A DNA stretch of 64,000 nt, from contig WHVD01000113.1 in NCBI GenBank assembly GCA_015178975.1, positions 124,001-188,000 on the forward strand, in the 5' to 3' direction. The notes under the pieces were generated by a model. It ran no database searches. It was given only the letters and a program-made list of their open reading frames with translations, and was not told where the DNA came from. This document shows positions 44,916 to 56,978 of this stretch, in pieces. The number at the start of each line of letters is the position of its first letter. Position 1 is the first letter of the stretch. This DNA comes from Hysterangium stoloniferum. Its lineage: Eukaryota > Basidiomycota > Agaricomycetes > Hysterangiales > Hysterangiaceae. The translations under genes and the position numbers were made by a program.

Positions 44916-45551
44916 GGTTCGTGGGTCGTGGGTTGTAAGTTGGAGGTCGTGGGTTGTAAGTTGGAGGGGTTGTGAGTTGAGATAGTTGAGAGAGATAGAT
45001 GCACCGGAGCCCGTGGGCTCCGACTAGTGTGAGCGGTGTGAATCAGGTAGGGTTTTAGAGTGGAAAATGTGATTAGATTACTGGGGGGAACCTAAGCTAA
45101 TTTTCTGACTGGATTGTATGTACAACATCTGCCAGTTTATATAGACCATGGAATGCATGACATACCAAATCCAGTAATGACGAAATGAAACTAACAAAAC
45201 ATAAAATGGGAATAGTAAACACCAAGTTTGGTGTTAGGAACAGGACAGAATGGAGCGGAGTCCTAAATCATGACAGGTCATTTGACTAAAACAGCAATGG
45301 GGCTCGATTAGAGTAGTGACAAGATTCTGAGCGGGGTCCAGTGACTGATGCATGGGACGAAGACGGACATAGACAGAGACAGAGTCCAGGGGAAGTCCGG
45401 TGACTGATGTGTCGTAATGAGGTCAAACATAACAAGTCTTGATGTAACGGAGTCCGGGCGGGAAATCCTATAAACAGACAATTGGTGCTTGTAGCACGTG
45501 GGGGCGTACGGGTTAGTGCCCGGAGTCCGGCAGGATTGTCTGGTCTTAACA

Positions 45552-46609
45552 AGAAGATTCTCATCATGAAAGATCACACATCTCCTGTGTGCTAGGTTTA
45601 GTTTCCAATGCTCTGGTGTAGAGAGTTCAATTGGAAAGTAACCTATATGGCTATAATTTCAAGTCACATCACAAGCACAAATTCTTATATATACTTTGGC
45701 ACTCAAGACAACTTCTACACAGCCAAATCAGTTTCATTAATCAGATGTGCAAAAACTCCATCATGTTCAACACTGCATCATCCTCCAAAGTAATCCTCAG
45801 TTCCTACTCAAAACCAACTCCTCACTCCCTAATAGAACTTGAAGAAGTAACATCTTGATTCTCTTCATGCTCAGACATCATACATGAGCCCAAACCAGCC
45901 TATTCATACTCCTCAAAAGAAACCATTGTTACCTCCATCAAAAAGGTATTCAATTATCCCCATGTGCTCCAGATGATCCTGTCTTTATTTGTTTATATGA
46001 TAACTCCCATGAACTCTTCCACTATCAATTCAATCGAGTAGTCCAACGAGAGTGTTCCCCACCAGCATATGGATTCTTCCATGAGGCAGTGTTCACTCTA
46101 GTAGGAGATCATAGAGAACCCTTGTTGAGGATGTTCCCAGTTCCAGAAGGGAGTCAAGTAGAGCCTCATTGAGGTCATTGTCAATTTGTGTTCCTTGCAT
46201 GGTTGTGGAGCCTACTCACCACCTGGTTTTAATGTGGTGATTGATTGCATGCCCCCCTTTATGCTGCAAGATTAGGAACAGAACATCCAATCTTCTATAT
46301 GTACATATGTAGAGCTGGGGGACAAGAGATTTCAACTCAATTGTGGCTCATTTAACAGATACTATATCATTTTATAATTCTAGAAAATTTAAGGATGTTA
46401 ATGGGATTTTAATTTGATTAATCAGAATATTTTATGCACTATCCAGGTTCCCAACATTAACCTCATTGTTGAAGCTGTACAAATCAAGCTCTAGAGTGTG
46501 AGTGAAGCTGCAGTATGTGAAGTCAACACATTCAGTGACAATTTTTATTGTATTTCTGGAGGTATTTCTCACCCAAGGCAGTGATTAATGTTGCCTGTGA
46601 TGAGGATGA
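45552..46609. other. Degenerate sequence, no supported gene
   Basis: Broken plus-strand frames encode plausible but unrecognised stretches (for example around 45960-46160, ...YDNSHELFHYQFNR...), separated by stops. Probably an old gene or transposon ORF. Confidence 0.35.
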
Positions 46610-48350
46610 GACGGCTGTGAATCACGACCAATAGCCAACTACTTCCAATTGGCCCCATGCATGGTAATCTACGGGAGAGACATCAGCGGAAAGTAGCAAA
46701 GTGAAAACTAAGTGGATAGAAAAGAGAAACAACCATAACAAGCCTTTATAAGCTTTGTAGTGCCTCTATTCTGGTCTGTCGTCATGGAGGTTTTAGGGCC
46801 CTGTCAATCAGTGGGCTCGTGTATGCAATGCAAGGGGCTCGGCCAATGATGGTCTAGAATTATTCCGGAAAGCGGATAAAATTATCAAAAAAGGGGTTTA
46901 TTATGCAAAAGAAAGACAGGTGTCAGCTTACGAGAAAGGGCAAAAAGGTGTCGAATTCAGTTTTCCGAATGGATCCAATTTCTACCCGAAGTGATTCTAA
47001 AACCAAACGCAGCCGAAATAACATGTTCGTCACCTGTAGAGTGATGAAAGAAGGGATGGTGTAATAAATCATTTTCCAGCTCGTAAAATCACTTAGGGCT
47101 TTCGATTAAGCTTTGAGAAACTGTTCCTTGATAAAAGAAGTTCTGCAATGTACATTCCGCTCCGAATTTAAGGTCACATTAGATACTCTCAGTGTGTCTC
47201 GACGAAAAAATACAACAATGGGGTACACATAATTAAAACTAAGTAATTCATAGGTCCACTTGCTACCGAATCGGCCGTTCATGTTCTCCTAACCTGTGCT
47301 CGAGAGGTCCTTCGTGCTACTGTATTAGCAGCAACTTGGCGAACTATTATTAACCACTGCTCTTGTCGTGGATATGGACGGATACTTAGGGCTTCCGATA
47401 CGGGATGGAGTTCTGGGCTACTGCTATACATATTAAACGGAATTAGAGTCAAGTGAAAGTGTGCGACTTAGTTCGTTGTACGTCATCATGATGAAGCAGA
47501 AGGCGATTCTTTTGCTAAACCTCCTAATGTCATGATCCGTGCTATGCTTCGAATTTAAAACGCCAAATCACATCACGAAAATGAAGGGGAAAGCCCAAGA
47601 TCTGGTGACCATCGCTTAGTGTGTCTGCGTTTTAACCTTCTTTAAGCTTTTGTTTAGTTCTCGTTCCTTAGCCTGGGCCATCGGTGTGGCTACCACGACA
47701 TCAAACGTCATACTCAATAATAATTTACTGAGGACTAGTATTTATCTTCTTTAATTTGGCTATAAACTCCCTCTGTAAGCTTGGCCCACGTTGAAATGAG
47801 TCGGAGTTGTAGGGATCTGGTCGTGTCAGCCAACGTCTGTGTGTGCTTACCACATGAGGGTCATCATCAATAGACTTGTAAGTCCGACTGTCCATGCATC
47901 ATCACCCTGATTCACACGTCTCAACGATTCCGTAGCTCCACTGGTAGATAAGCGTGCAGCGCCAATGAAACGACCATTTGCTTCTTTTCTAGCACCTAGC
48001 CCCTTCAAAAACGTGTTCTCCTCATCCTCATTTGTTGCGCATCCCTCATCCCCTTGATTCGTTTTCGTTGCCAAATATTTTCTGGATGGAACGTTAGTGC
48101 AGATGTCACAAAGCCGATGGCATAGCGGCGGTCACGGTAGTGGTTGGAGCAACTCTACTTGCCATTAGGCACCAAGCATGCATACACAACTATGGAGAAG
48201 TTTAAAGCTTTCAGCCCAAGATATATTGACATAGCCTTGTGAATTTATCCTTTTGGCATTGCAAATACTAGTACAAAAAAAGTAATGTGCAGTATCAAGA
48301 CACAGTTCTTCATATGAACAAAGGCTTGTCATCATGTAAGCACCATCGTG
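46610..48350 (+). repeat. Dispersed repeat R, copy 2 (longest)
   Basis: About 1.74 kb. It matches copy 1 (22592-23353), copy 3 (54690-55860) and the inverse of copy 4 (58862-59645). A minus-strand frame (48074-47847) shares GDEGCATNEDEENTF and ARLSTSGATES with copy 3, so the repeat carries a protein-coding segment of unknown function. No terminal repeats were identified. Confidence 0.85.
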
Positions 48351-48662
48351 GCCAAATTGAGGAAGAGTGGTAACAATATTAATTTGGCGCTCCCATCTGT
48401 ACTGTCGGTTCAGAACCACTACTACTACATAATTGACGTTTATTGTTATAATAATATCGGGCTCAAATTATGCAATTTGCGTGCTGGGAAGATTCTTCTT
48501 CGAATCTATCGCTGCGTCCTCCTTGGAATTTTTAAGATTTAGATTGAAGGGTCTTTAAGTCCGCCACCTGATGAGCTGTCACATCTGTCACGGCCTCATA
48601 AATCCCTCTCCTCTTCCACTAGCACGCCCGTCATCAACCGCGACTAAATACTTTTAATAAAT

Positions 48663-51600
48663 ATGAGCGTACGTAGTACTATCTAGTAAGTGGTACCAGG
48701 CAATCTAATTTCATTGATACAGACTCTCGCACCGCCCCCTGCTATCGAAGAGGACAAGTTAAGTGATGTAATTCCCGATAGTAATGATATCTCCCTCCAG
48801 GTAAATTCTTTTTTTCACGTCAAATACGTGTTTTCTGTTTTTTAACTTGATATTTTATTAGGTGAGCGAACGTCCGTATGAGGACCTAAGCTTGGACTCG
48901 GCCATTGAGGGCCAAGAAAGCAAAATGGACGAATTGGAATCTGATTTGGAGGCACCGGAAGGGGGAAGAAAAAATGTGGCGTTATATTTTGTTGTATTAA
49001 TGGCTCTAAATTAATCGCACTTGACGCGTTTTTCTCCCAGTTTCCTGATGAGCCAGTGTCACCATCCAACAGGTTCAAGCAGCCGAAAAGCGGCAGAGGC
49101 GGAGTGTCAGGAAGGGTCAAGAGGGAGAACTTGTTAATAACAGGAAAGAAATGGATAAGGCGAGGGTATTTTGGACGTGATTTATGAATGTTCGCCTGCA
49201 TTTATTGACGCGCTTCGGATAGATTACGGATTCTATCAAGCGATACTCATACCTGCTTGGACAGACAGATCTTTGCCGTCATTTTGTAGATGTAAAGGTT
49301 CGTTAGTACTGTTAAGACTTCTGTCTTTCTCTCTGACTTGTTTGTAGCGCGCCCGAGATCCTGAGATGCAGCTAAGACGAGGCTGATGAACATCGTCATG
49401 CAACTTCGAAAAGGTTGGGAGTTGTCTTCTCATTGTCTTTGTGGACGATACCGATACATCCCTCATGCAGTCACCTGCCACCCATACTTGTTTGATGGAG
49501 CTGTATGTCTCTATGCTATTGTGTTACTTAGTTGTTCTTACACTCCGGATCCCTTAGGAACCTGGCCCTCCCTACGCGACCGATGAGCACCTCATAGACA
49601 ACTGCGGCAAAATGATTATCCTAGACAAGCTCCTACATTAAATGAAAGCCAAAGGCTCTCGCGTTCTCGTATTCAGTCAAATGAGTCGTGTCCTGGACAT
49701 TTTAGAAGACTATTGTACATTCCGGCGGTATCGTGCGTAATCCGTCTCTAGTTGTTCTCGTCTGCCATTCTGACTATCCAGTTTCATACAGAACATTGTA
49801 GAATAGACGGGGGTACATCCCACGAAGACCGAATAGCTGCCATTGATTAATACAATCGCCCTGGTAGCGAGAAGTTCATATTCCTATTGACGACTCGCGC
49901 TGGTGGGTTGGGTATCCATTTGACGACTGCCGATATTGTCGTCTTGTATGACAGCGATTTGTTAGTATATGATGTTTTGCCGTTTGGACCTCTTAGAAAA
50001 TGCCGTTCTTCGTTATTTAGGAACCCCCAAGCCGACCTACAGGCTATGGATAGTGCCCATCGTATTGGACAGACGAAACAGGTCTACGTTTTCCGGCTGA
50101 TTGCCGAGGTGGGGAATTCCCTTTTCTTTGGACTAGATACGTCGTCATAATTTATGCTGACTTTTTCGTAGAATTCGGTTGAGGAGCGTATGCTTGAGAG
50201 GGCTGCACAAAAACTTCGACTGGATCAACTGGTCATCCAACAAGGCCACACGAAGATCACGAAAGGTAACATGTGCTACTGCCTGCTGTGGTTTGATAAA
50301 GTACTCACATGCACTTTATTCAGCCACCAATAAAGAAGAGCTTCTCGATATTATCCGCCATGGTGCCGAGAAGATTGTCAACTCAAATGACGAGTATGTA
50401 ATTCCTTTCCCTTGAAGTTTGAACCTCATCAAATACGATAGTCTCCTTGTAAACGCCGATATCGATGAGATCATTCATCGTGGTGAGGAATGTACGGAAG
50501 AAATCAATAAAAAATATGCAAATTTGAACATCGATGATTTGAACAACTTCAAATCTGACTTCAGCATTAAGGAGTGGGAGGGCGAAGAATTCGGTAGCAA
50601 GGTACATGCTATCATCGCCTTCTTTGACTGTGTATCTTGCTTACATCACCGTATTTAATCCTAGAACAAATCCCTTGGTTTTGGATGGATTCATCCCTCC
50701 AAGCGTGAACGGAAAGGAAACTACTCGATTGATGGATAATATAAAGAAGCGATGCCCATTGGCCCGAAGACCGAGAAGGCACCTAAGCAACCACGACCTC
50801 CAAATCAAGTCATGGTGTAGGTGTTCAACTAATATACCATCGCATTAAACTTACTCTCCGGCATACCGTAGTCAGGATTATCAATTATATCCTCGGGAAC
50901 TTGAAGCGCTGCAAGAGCGTGAAGCGAATGATTTCAAGGTAAGATGATGTTTGAGGTTGAGATCGTGAACCGCGTAACTTACCAGTGACTTTGGTTCCTT
51001 AAGCGTGCGCATAAGTATCAGGTACCGCTTAAGGACCTTCAAAATGATGATGAGGCGCCGGAAATGCTCGAGGCTGAGCGTGCAGCTGAACAGGCCATCA
51101 TTGACAATGGTCTGCTTTCTTATCTCAAATTTGTGCTTATAGTAAGCTGACCATGGCACACATCTCTAGCTGAACCATTAACGAAGGAAGAAACTGCTCG
51201 GAAGGAGGAACTTAGCCCACATGGCTTTGACAATTGGAGTAAGAGTAACTTCCAGCAGTTTGTGAAGGCTGTTGAGGCACATGGACGGTAAGACTCTTAT
51301 GATGTGCCATTACGTCTCTCTTCGGACTCTGATGGGTATCCTTCATGCAGGAATGCGCCAGATGAGGTGCTTGCTCAGGAGATCCGGCATAACACTGCGG
51401 AGGAAGTGAAAGCATACGCTAAAGTCCCCCGGAAGCGATGGCGCGAGTTGGAAGGTAGGAATATCATTGCACATTTTCAATCCCACGGCATGGCTGACTC
51501 CATATTTTTAGATTTCCAACGTGTCGAGCAACGCATTCTCGAAGGTGAAGACCGCCGCGAAAAGCAAGATAACCTGGATGATTAAATTGGTCCAGTTCCC

Positions 51601-51913
51601 AATTCAAGAACTAGAGCTCAACTACCCCATCGCGAAAGGAAAGGTATACGACGAAGAAGAGGATCGCTACCTTCTTTGCCGGCTGAACTATTATGGATTG
51701 AAGAGCCCAGACGTGTATGACCGTATTAAGAAGGACATCACCGAGTCCCCGGATTTCCGATTTGATTGGTTCTTTAAGAGTCGGACGCCCCAGGAACTGT
51801 CGAAACGCTGCCATGCACTGTTGGGTGCGATTGCGAAAGAATATAAAAATAAAGTTATGGAAGGTCAGCAAAAGAAGAACGTGGAAGGCCCACGGGGAAC
51901 GGTACGTCTCTAA
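48663..51913 (+). pseudogene. ISWI-type chromatin-remodelling ATPase, pseudogene lacking the first helicase lobe
   Basis: ISWI enzymes slide nucleosomes using a two-lobe SNF2 ATPase and a HAND-SANT-SLIDE module. Exons give MS|TLAPPPAIEED, RYSYLLGQTDLCRHFVDVK and RARDPEM, then jump at about 49365 to [81 protein letters not shown], a SANT stretch (GFDNWSKSNFQQFVKAVEAHGR) and SLIDE (EEEDRYLLCRLNYYGL). Everything between RARDPEM and LMNIV is gone, including the nucleotide-binding and DEAH-type motifs. TAA codons at 49639-49641 and 50737-50739 and a frameshift near 51580 add to this. Introns are still in place, so it is not a processed copy. Confidence 0.93.
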
Positions 51914-52450
51914 CCATTTCAGACGTGGTTACTTATCTGACCCATTGTCTTTTGTGTATCGGAAAATCCTGAAAATCCTGATCAGGCCTGTCGGCCTGGC
52001 TAGATGCCGACTTACCTGATGCCGGCTGCTCAAGTCCTGATCATGCCTGGTGCACCAAGTATCAGGCCAGCAGTACTCGGCACAGGCCGGCACAGACGCT
52101 TGTCAGTCTAACTAAGATCTGTGCAGACGCTGGCTCAACTAACCGGCGTCAGGGGCCTGACACTCAGTGACGATCTGCATTCCACCATCGTCTTGCTGCA
52201 CGGTCATCGACGGACGATCCAGAAGGGAAACCTAAGGCCTTGTAGCACGACCTGCGTCAGCTTCGGTGATCATTGATCTCGGGTTAAAACCTCTATCCCC
52301 TGACAGGTGTACCCCCCCAACCGTATACTACCCACCATTGGGTCTCAAGATTCTCGGAATTTCGATGCACGCGTAAGACGGCACGAATTCATTATCTTAT
52401 CACTCCCTTTGGCCGAGGCTCAGTAGTTGAAAACGGCGGCAGATAAACAC
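51914..52450. other. GC-rich spacer with CCTGATCAGGCC-like repeats
   Basis: Short irregular repeats of TCAGGCC/GGCCTGA at 51975-52160 suggest an old repeat. No gene is seen. Confidence 0.35.
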
Positions 52451-52559
52451 TATGCTAATAGCAGTAAGGCACCCAGTTACGTTCTGGGCTACAGGGGTTT
52501 CGTGGCCACTTTCCTTGCGGCGCTTGAGTCTTGGGGTTTCTCGTCCTGCTGGTTTTGCT

Positions 52560-52733
52560 ACAAAGAGCTTGTGGGTAGTTAGAGATGTCGAGGATGGTCT
52601 TGGAGGTAGGATGTGGCCTGCGGGTCACTATGTTCCCCAGATGACCGATGCGCCTGAAGATTCAGTTGATGGTTGGATGCAGACGGAGAGCATTGAGAAT
52701 GAAGATATTGTTTTGTTCCTTGCGTTGGGTATG
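52560..52733 (+). pseudogene. Copper amine oxidase C-terminal fragment
   Basis: Residues ATKSLWVVRDVEDGLGGR, MWPAGHYVPQ and ENEDIVLFLALG match the C-terminal beta domain of fungal primary (copper/TPQ) amine oxidases, which oxidise amines to aldehydes. The topaquinone Tyr and the copper ligands are not present, and the conserved HIPRPEDWP stretch expected next is not found. Flanking sequence in the same frame does not fit the family. Confidence 0.7.
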
Positions 52734-52987
52734 TTTGTAGGAGTCTCCAGCATCGCACACCCCCTTCCGGTCGGCGTCGAACAAGAAGCGGCATTTGGGG
52801 TATCACGTTGCGCCTTTCGCGTCTCATCTCACTACCGCATCCAGCTCCAATTTCAGCACCGACACCGCAGCACGCTTCCGCCGCCTTGATCTGCATCACG
52901 CCGTCCCTCCCGTCACTGCACTCCCGGCCGTCCAGCCATCCGCGTCGCGTCGCCACCCCACACGAACACCGGCACTGCAACTAGCAC

Positions 52988-53889
52988 TATGTCCTCCCAC
53001 CCCCGCTCAGCCTCCAGCAGCTTGGCGCCAGCCGCGTCCGCTCAGCATCGCCGCACCTGCCTGTCTCGTTCAACCACAGCTACAGCCACAGCCAACACAA
53101 CCCCGCCGCATCGACATCGACCCTCTCGCTCTCCTCCCGCATCTCGGCGCCGCTGCTGCATATGCTGACGCGGACGGCGTTCCAGTAGCTGTCGAGCGGG
53201 CCGACGGTGGAGCAGATGCTCTTCATCAGCTCGCAGGAGTCAGTAGGCCGGTCTGGGGTGCTGTATGGGGGATGCGGCGATGGCGAAGAGCAGGGAGGCG
53301 CTGATGATGGGTGCAGGCAGGGCGACTCCGCCGCCGCCGTTTGATGCGCCAGGGAACCCTGGGGCTGGGCTGGGGCCGGGGGATTCGCTGACGTCGTTGC
53401 GGTCGGTGGGAGATGGAGATGGGGAGGAGGCGGGGATGGTCACTGTGCCACAGTCGTTGGGGCGGCCATCACTGGAGGCGGCTGGGGAGGACGGCAGCGG
53501 CGGAGACGCCTGTTGGTGGGAGGATGTCATTGTCGTCGGGTGCGAGTGTGGGTGCGGGAGAGAAGACACTTGATTCTGATGATATGTCGGGGAACACATC
53601 GCTTGCATCGATCATGGATGCATCTATCTCGACTCCCGAAACGACATTTACAGTCGGACACCCTCCTCCTGACGTCAGAAAGGACACGCCTGTTCCGCTG
53701 TCATTGGCGCTTTACATACCCGGCGTGCCTGCTACTACGGCCGCTGCGAAGTCGGCTCCTACACCGCCGCCGACTCCTCCGTCACAACACTCACATTCAC
53801 AGCGGCAGTCATCATCATCGCATCGGTTATCTGTGCCTGTTATTACTGTCGCGCCTGCGACACCTGCCACTCCCTTATCACCAGTGTAG
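52988..53889 (+). pseudogene. Ser/Pro-rich gene remnant, unidentified
   Basis: The GC-rich stretch shows protein-like pieces in changing frames: SFNHSYSHSQHNPAAST then LLHMLTRTAFQ, a TAG, LSSGPTVEQMLFISSQES, and later MSGNTSLASIMDASISTPETT running to a stop at 53889. The frame changes and stop suggest a decayed low-complexity host gene. Minus-strand frames here are treated as composition effects. Confidence 0.4.
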
Positions 53890-54382
53890 CAGGCAGGGTA
53901 AATAGGTTGTGTTGTGCTTAATGTCGGGGTGCTAGATTTGAGCTGGCGAAGGCTTCTGCCACTGCACAGCCATCAGCACCAGCTGCTTTTCCTCACGCAC
54001 TTGCCGATTCTTTGCGATTTGTAGAATATTGCTGGTAAAAGAACGAGGAGGTGGGTGTTCTGGATGGTGCCTGCAAGTTTTCGTGGATGCAATTGACCAT
54101 AGCGGAGAGAGAAATGGGATTGAAAGCTATGCAAGTGGCAGGTTAATATCAATGTTTTGGTTATTATTAAATAATAGTGAGCCCCTTGTTGATAGTTATC
54201 TGGATTATATGAAGCCATAACCAATGTAAGCTCTGTAGTGTAGTTGTAGTGGTACTTTGTTCATGGTTTTGTATTAGTAATCTCCCTTGGTCGCCCATTC
54301 AATTCCCGTTTTACACAATTATTATATTTACTATGTATTGCTCTTGGGCGCCTAAAGTACATGTAGTGGAAATGGGGTCTGT

Positions 54383-54560
54383 TTGAATGAGTCCGAGAGA
54401 CCCTCAGCCACAACTAGTGCTCTCCGCAGAACTAAGCCCGCCGTTCAACAGACCACCAATCCTCATTCCCGAAATGTTTCCAACTCAAAACGTCTTGCAG
54501 CCTACAAGAGTGGTCCGTGCAATTGCGGCAAATGCTCTACGTGCGAGATGACATGCTTGT
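54383..54560 (+). CDS. Hypothetical N-terminal exon with a Cys cluster
   Basis: MNESERPSATTSALRRTKP ... CNCGKCSTCEMTCLY, then a GTATGT donor-like site. The downstream part is replaced by repeat R from about 54690, so it is at best a truncated gene. Five cysteines in twelve residues are notable but no family is recognised. Confidence 0.3.
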
Positions 54561-54689
54561 ATGTCTTCTCGCGCGAGAATGATACCACTGTTATTCAGTT
54601 TTTTTGTGTTGGTGGGGTGAGCAGGGTTTTTGGATTCTGATATTGGGAGGATTGTAAGGCTTCATTCACTTTTGCAATGAGGGCATGTT

Positions 54690-55860
54690 CTGAGAGGGTG
54701 GAGATTCTGCAGTGTACATTCCGCACCATCTCCGAATTGAAGGTCACATTAGATACTCTCAGTGTGTCTCCACGAAAAAAATACAACAATGGGGTACACA
54801 TAATTAAAACTAAATAATGCATAGGTCCAGTTGCTACCGAATCGGCCGTTCATGTTCTCCCAACCTGTGCTCAAGGTCCTTCGTCCTACTGGATTAGCAA
54901 CAATTAGGCGGCTCACCACTGCTTTTGTTGTGGATATGGACGGATACTTAGGGCTTCCGATACGGGATGGAGTTCTGGGCTACTGCTATCCAGATCAAAC
55001 GGAATTAGAGTCATGTGAAAGTGTGCGACTTAGTTCGTTGTACGTTATCATGATGAAGCAGAACGCGATTATTTTGCTAAACCTCCTAATGTCATGATCC
55101 GCTTCTAATTTCAAATGCCAAATCACATCACGAAAAAGAAGGGGAAAGCCCAAGATCTGGTGACCATCCCTTAGTGTGTCTGCATTGTAGCCTTCTCTAA
55201 GCTTTTGTTTAGTTCTCGTTCCTTAGCCTGGGCCATCGGTGTGGCTACCACGACCTCAAACATCTTACCCAATAATAATTCACTGAGGACTAGTATTTAT
55301 CTTCTTTAATTTGTCTATAAACTCGCCCTGTAAGCTTTTCCGACGTTGAAATGAGTCGGAGTTGTAGGGATCTGGTCTTGTCAGCCATCGCCTGTGTGTG
55401 TTTGCCAAGCGGATCATCAATAGACTTATAAGCCCGACTGTGCATGCATCATCACCCTGATTCACACGTCTGCACGATTCCGTCGCTCCACTAGTAGATA
55501 AGCGTGCAACCCCAATGAAACGACCATTTACTTCTTTTCTAGCACATAGCCCCTTGAAAAACGTGTTCTCTTCATCCTCATTTATTCCGCATCCCTTATC
55601 CCCTTGATTTTCTTTCGTTGCCAAATATTTTCTGGATGGAATGTTAGTGGCAGTTGCAGATGTCACAAAGCCGATGGCATAGCTGCGGTCACGGTAATGG
55701 TTGTCGCAACTCTACTTGCCATTAGGTACCAAGCATACATACATAACTATGTAGAAGTTTAAATTTTGCAGCCCAAGATATATTGACATAACCTTGTTAA
55801 TTTATCCTTTTGTCATTGCAAATACTAGTACAACGAAAGTAATGTGCAGTATCACAAATG
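54690..55860 (+). repeat. Dispersed repeat R, copy 3
   Basis: Collinear with 47140-48300. Its minus-strand frame (55666-55280) is the longest version of the R-encoded peptide: MTSATATNIPSRKYLATKE..., GCGINEDEENTFFKGL, ending ...KLKKINTSPQ. Confidence 0.85.
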
Positions 55861-55943
55861 TAATATAGGAAAGAAATAAGGGACTCGAATGCAGAACCGT
55901 GGCGTCATTGTTCATTATCTATTAGAATGCAGGTCTTATCAGT

Positions 55944-56037
55944 GCCTTTCTAGGCCATTCAGTAGAGTGGAAGACTCTTACAGTCCCTCTGACTGGGTCA
56001 GAGTCTTAAGGCTGTGAGTTCAACTCCCACATGAGGC
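55944..56037 (+). tRNA. tRNA-Lys(CUU)-like pseudogene with intron
   Basis: The anticodon arm AAGAC-TCTTA ... GTCTT has anticodon CTT and is split after position 37 by a 21-nt intron (55981-56001). A T-arm GTGAGTTCAACTCCCAC and an ATGAGGC acceptor strand follow. The 5' acceptor strand (GCCTTTC) and the D-stem (GGCC/GTGG) no longer pair and one T-stem pair is lost, so it is probably not functional. Confidence 0.5.
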
Positions 56038-56521
56038 TATACTTTTATTCTGTCAAATCATGGACTCCTTCCTACCGCGAGTTCCTATTGAATAAGATAT
56101 ATATCTCTTTTTCCAAGTGTGTGAAATATATTTAAGAATTATAGAATTCGCCATTGAGCACCAAACATGCATATGCAGAACTATATAGGAGTTCAACGGT
56201 TGCACCAAGATATATTGACTCGTTTGTTGGAATACGAGCGTTAAATAAAGTCGTAACACATATCCCTTTGTTCTTTGTTTCTTTATTCCCTGTATTATAT
56301 CCCTTTTGTTGTCCCATTTAGTATTCTATTGTTTAGCAGATTAGCCTATTGTTCATGTATCTACTCATTCGTTTTCCTAATTTTACTACAAGATATGCGC
56401 ACAGACGGAATTTATATACTGCTCTTAAAGTTCATTCGGAGCTTCTATATTTTATCCCAACATCGTTGCAACGATAGCGTCATGGTTCAGTATGTATTAC
56501 GATTTGGATCCTATGAATTAT

Positions 56522-56571
56522 GCCTTGTTAGCTCAATAAGTAAAGCATAAGACTCTTACAGTCCCTCTGAC
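56522..56571 (+). pseudogene. 5' half of a tRNA-Lys(CUU) gene
   Basis: GCCTTGTTAGCTCAATAAGT continues to AAGACTCTTACAGTCCCTCT, sharing the intron start with 55944-56037, then breaks off inside the intron. A-rich D-loop positions suggest G-to-A changes. Confidence 0.5.
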
Positions 56572-56978
56572 CCATCTCCATCTCGAAGTGCTGGATGAAA
56601 TTTAACACGTGACACACGCGTCTTTCGGCGGCGTACCAAGTTCGGTGTATGTCGGTGGCCAGGATCCTAGAGATCACAGATGCAGCTAGATAAGCAAGGA
56701 TCTCATCGCACAAAAATGCAGTTCCGATCCCTTTTGAGATCGTGTACCTCCGTCTAGATCGTGCAGCCTCAGGATATAGCACTTTCGTCTGACCATCAAC
56801 TTCACGTCGTTGAGATATTTATCGTCGTTAGTACAAAGCTCATCGACCCTTCAAAGTAATTTCTTCAACACCCAAACGTGCTTGGTACCGCCTCCCGGCT
56901 CCGCTGCAGATTCAAGGTCGTCTAATTTACGCTCTCGCTGCCATCCAGTGACAAAAGGTCTCAGAGATCCCGGACGAA

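Larger units (their letters stand above)
43150..45551 (-). mobile_element. D-type LTR, inverted, split by solo LTR A
   Basis: The right end TGGTCTTAACA (45551) is the inverse of the TGTTACGACC start. 45230-45550 matches the inverse of 16306-16600, and 43150-43246 matches the inverse of 18030-18130, including the shared LTR motif (43151-43182). LTR A (43247-44915) lies between. The left end is ragged. Confidence 0.7.

Noticed and set aside
52579-53608. Long minus-strand ORFs in the GC-rich stretch
   Set aside because: High GC lowers stop frequency; plus-strand pieces look more protein-like and no minus-strand domain is seen.
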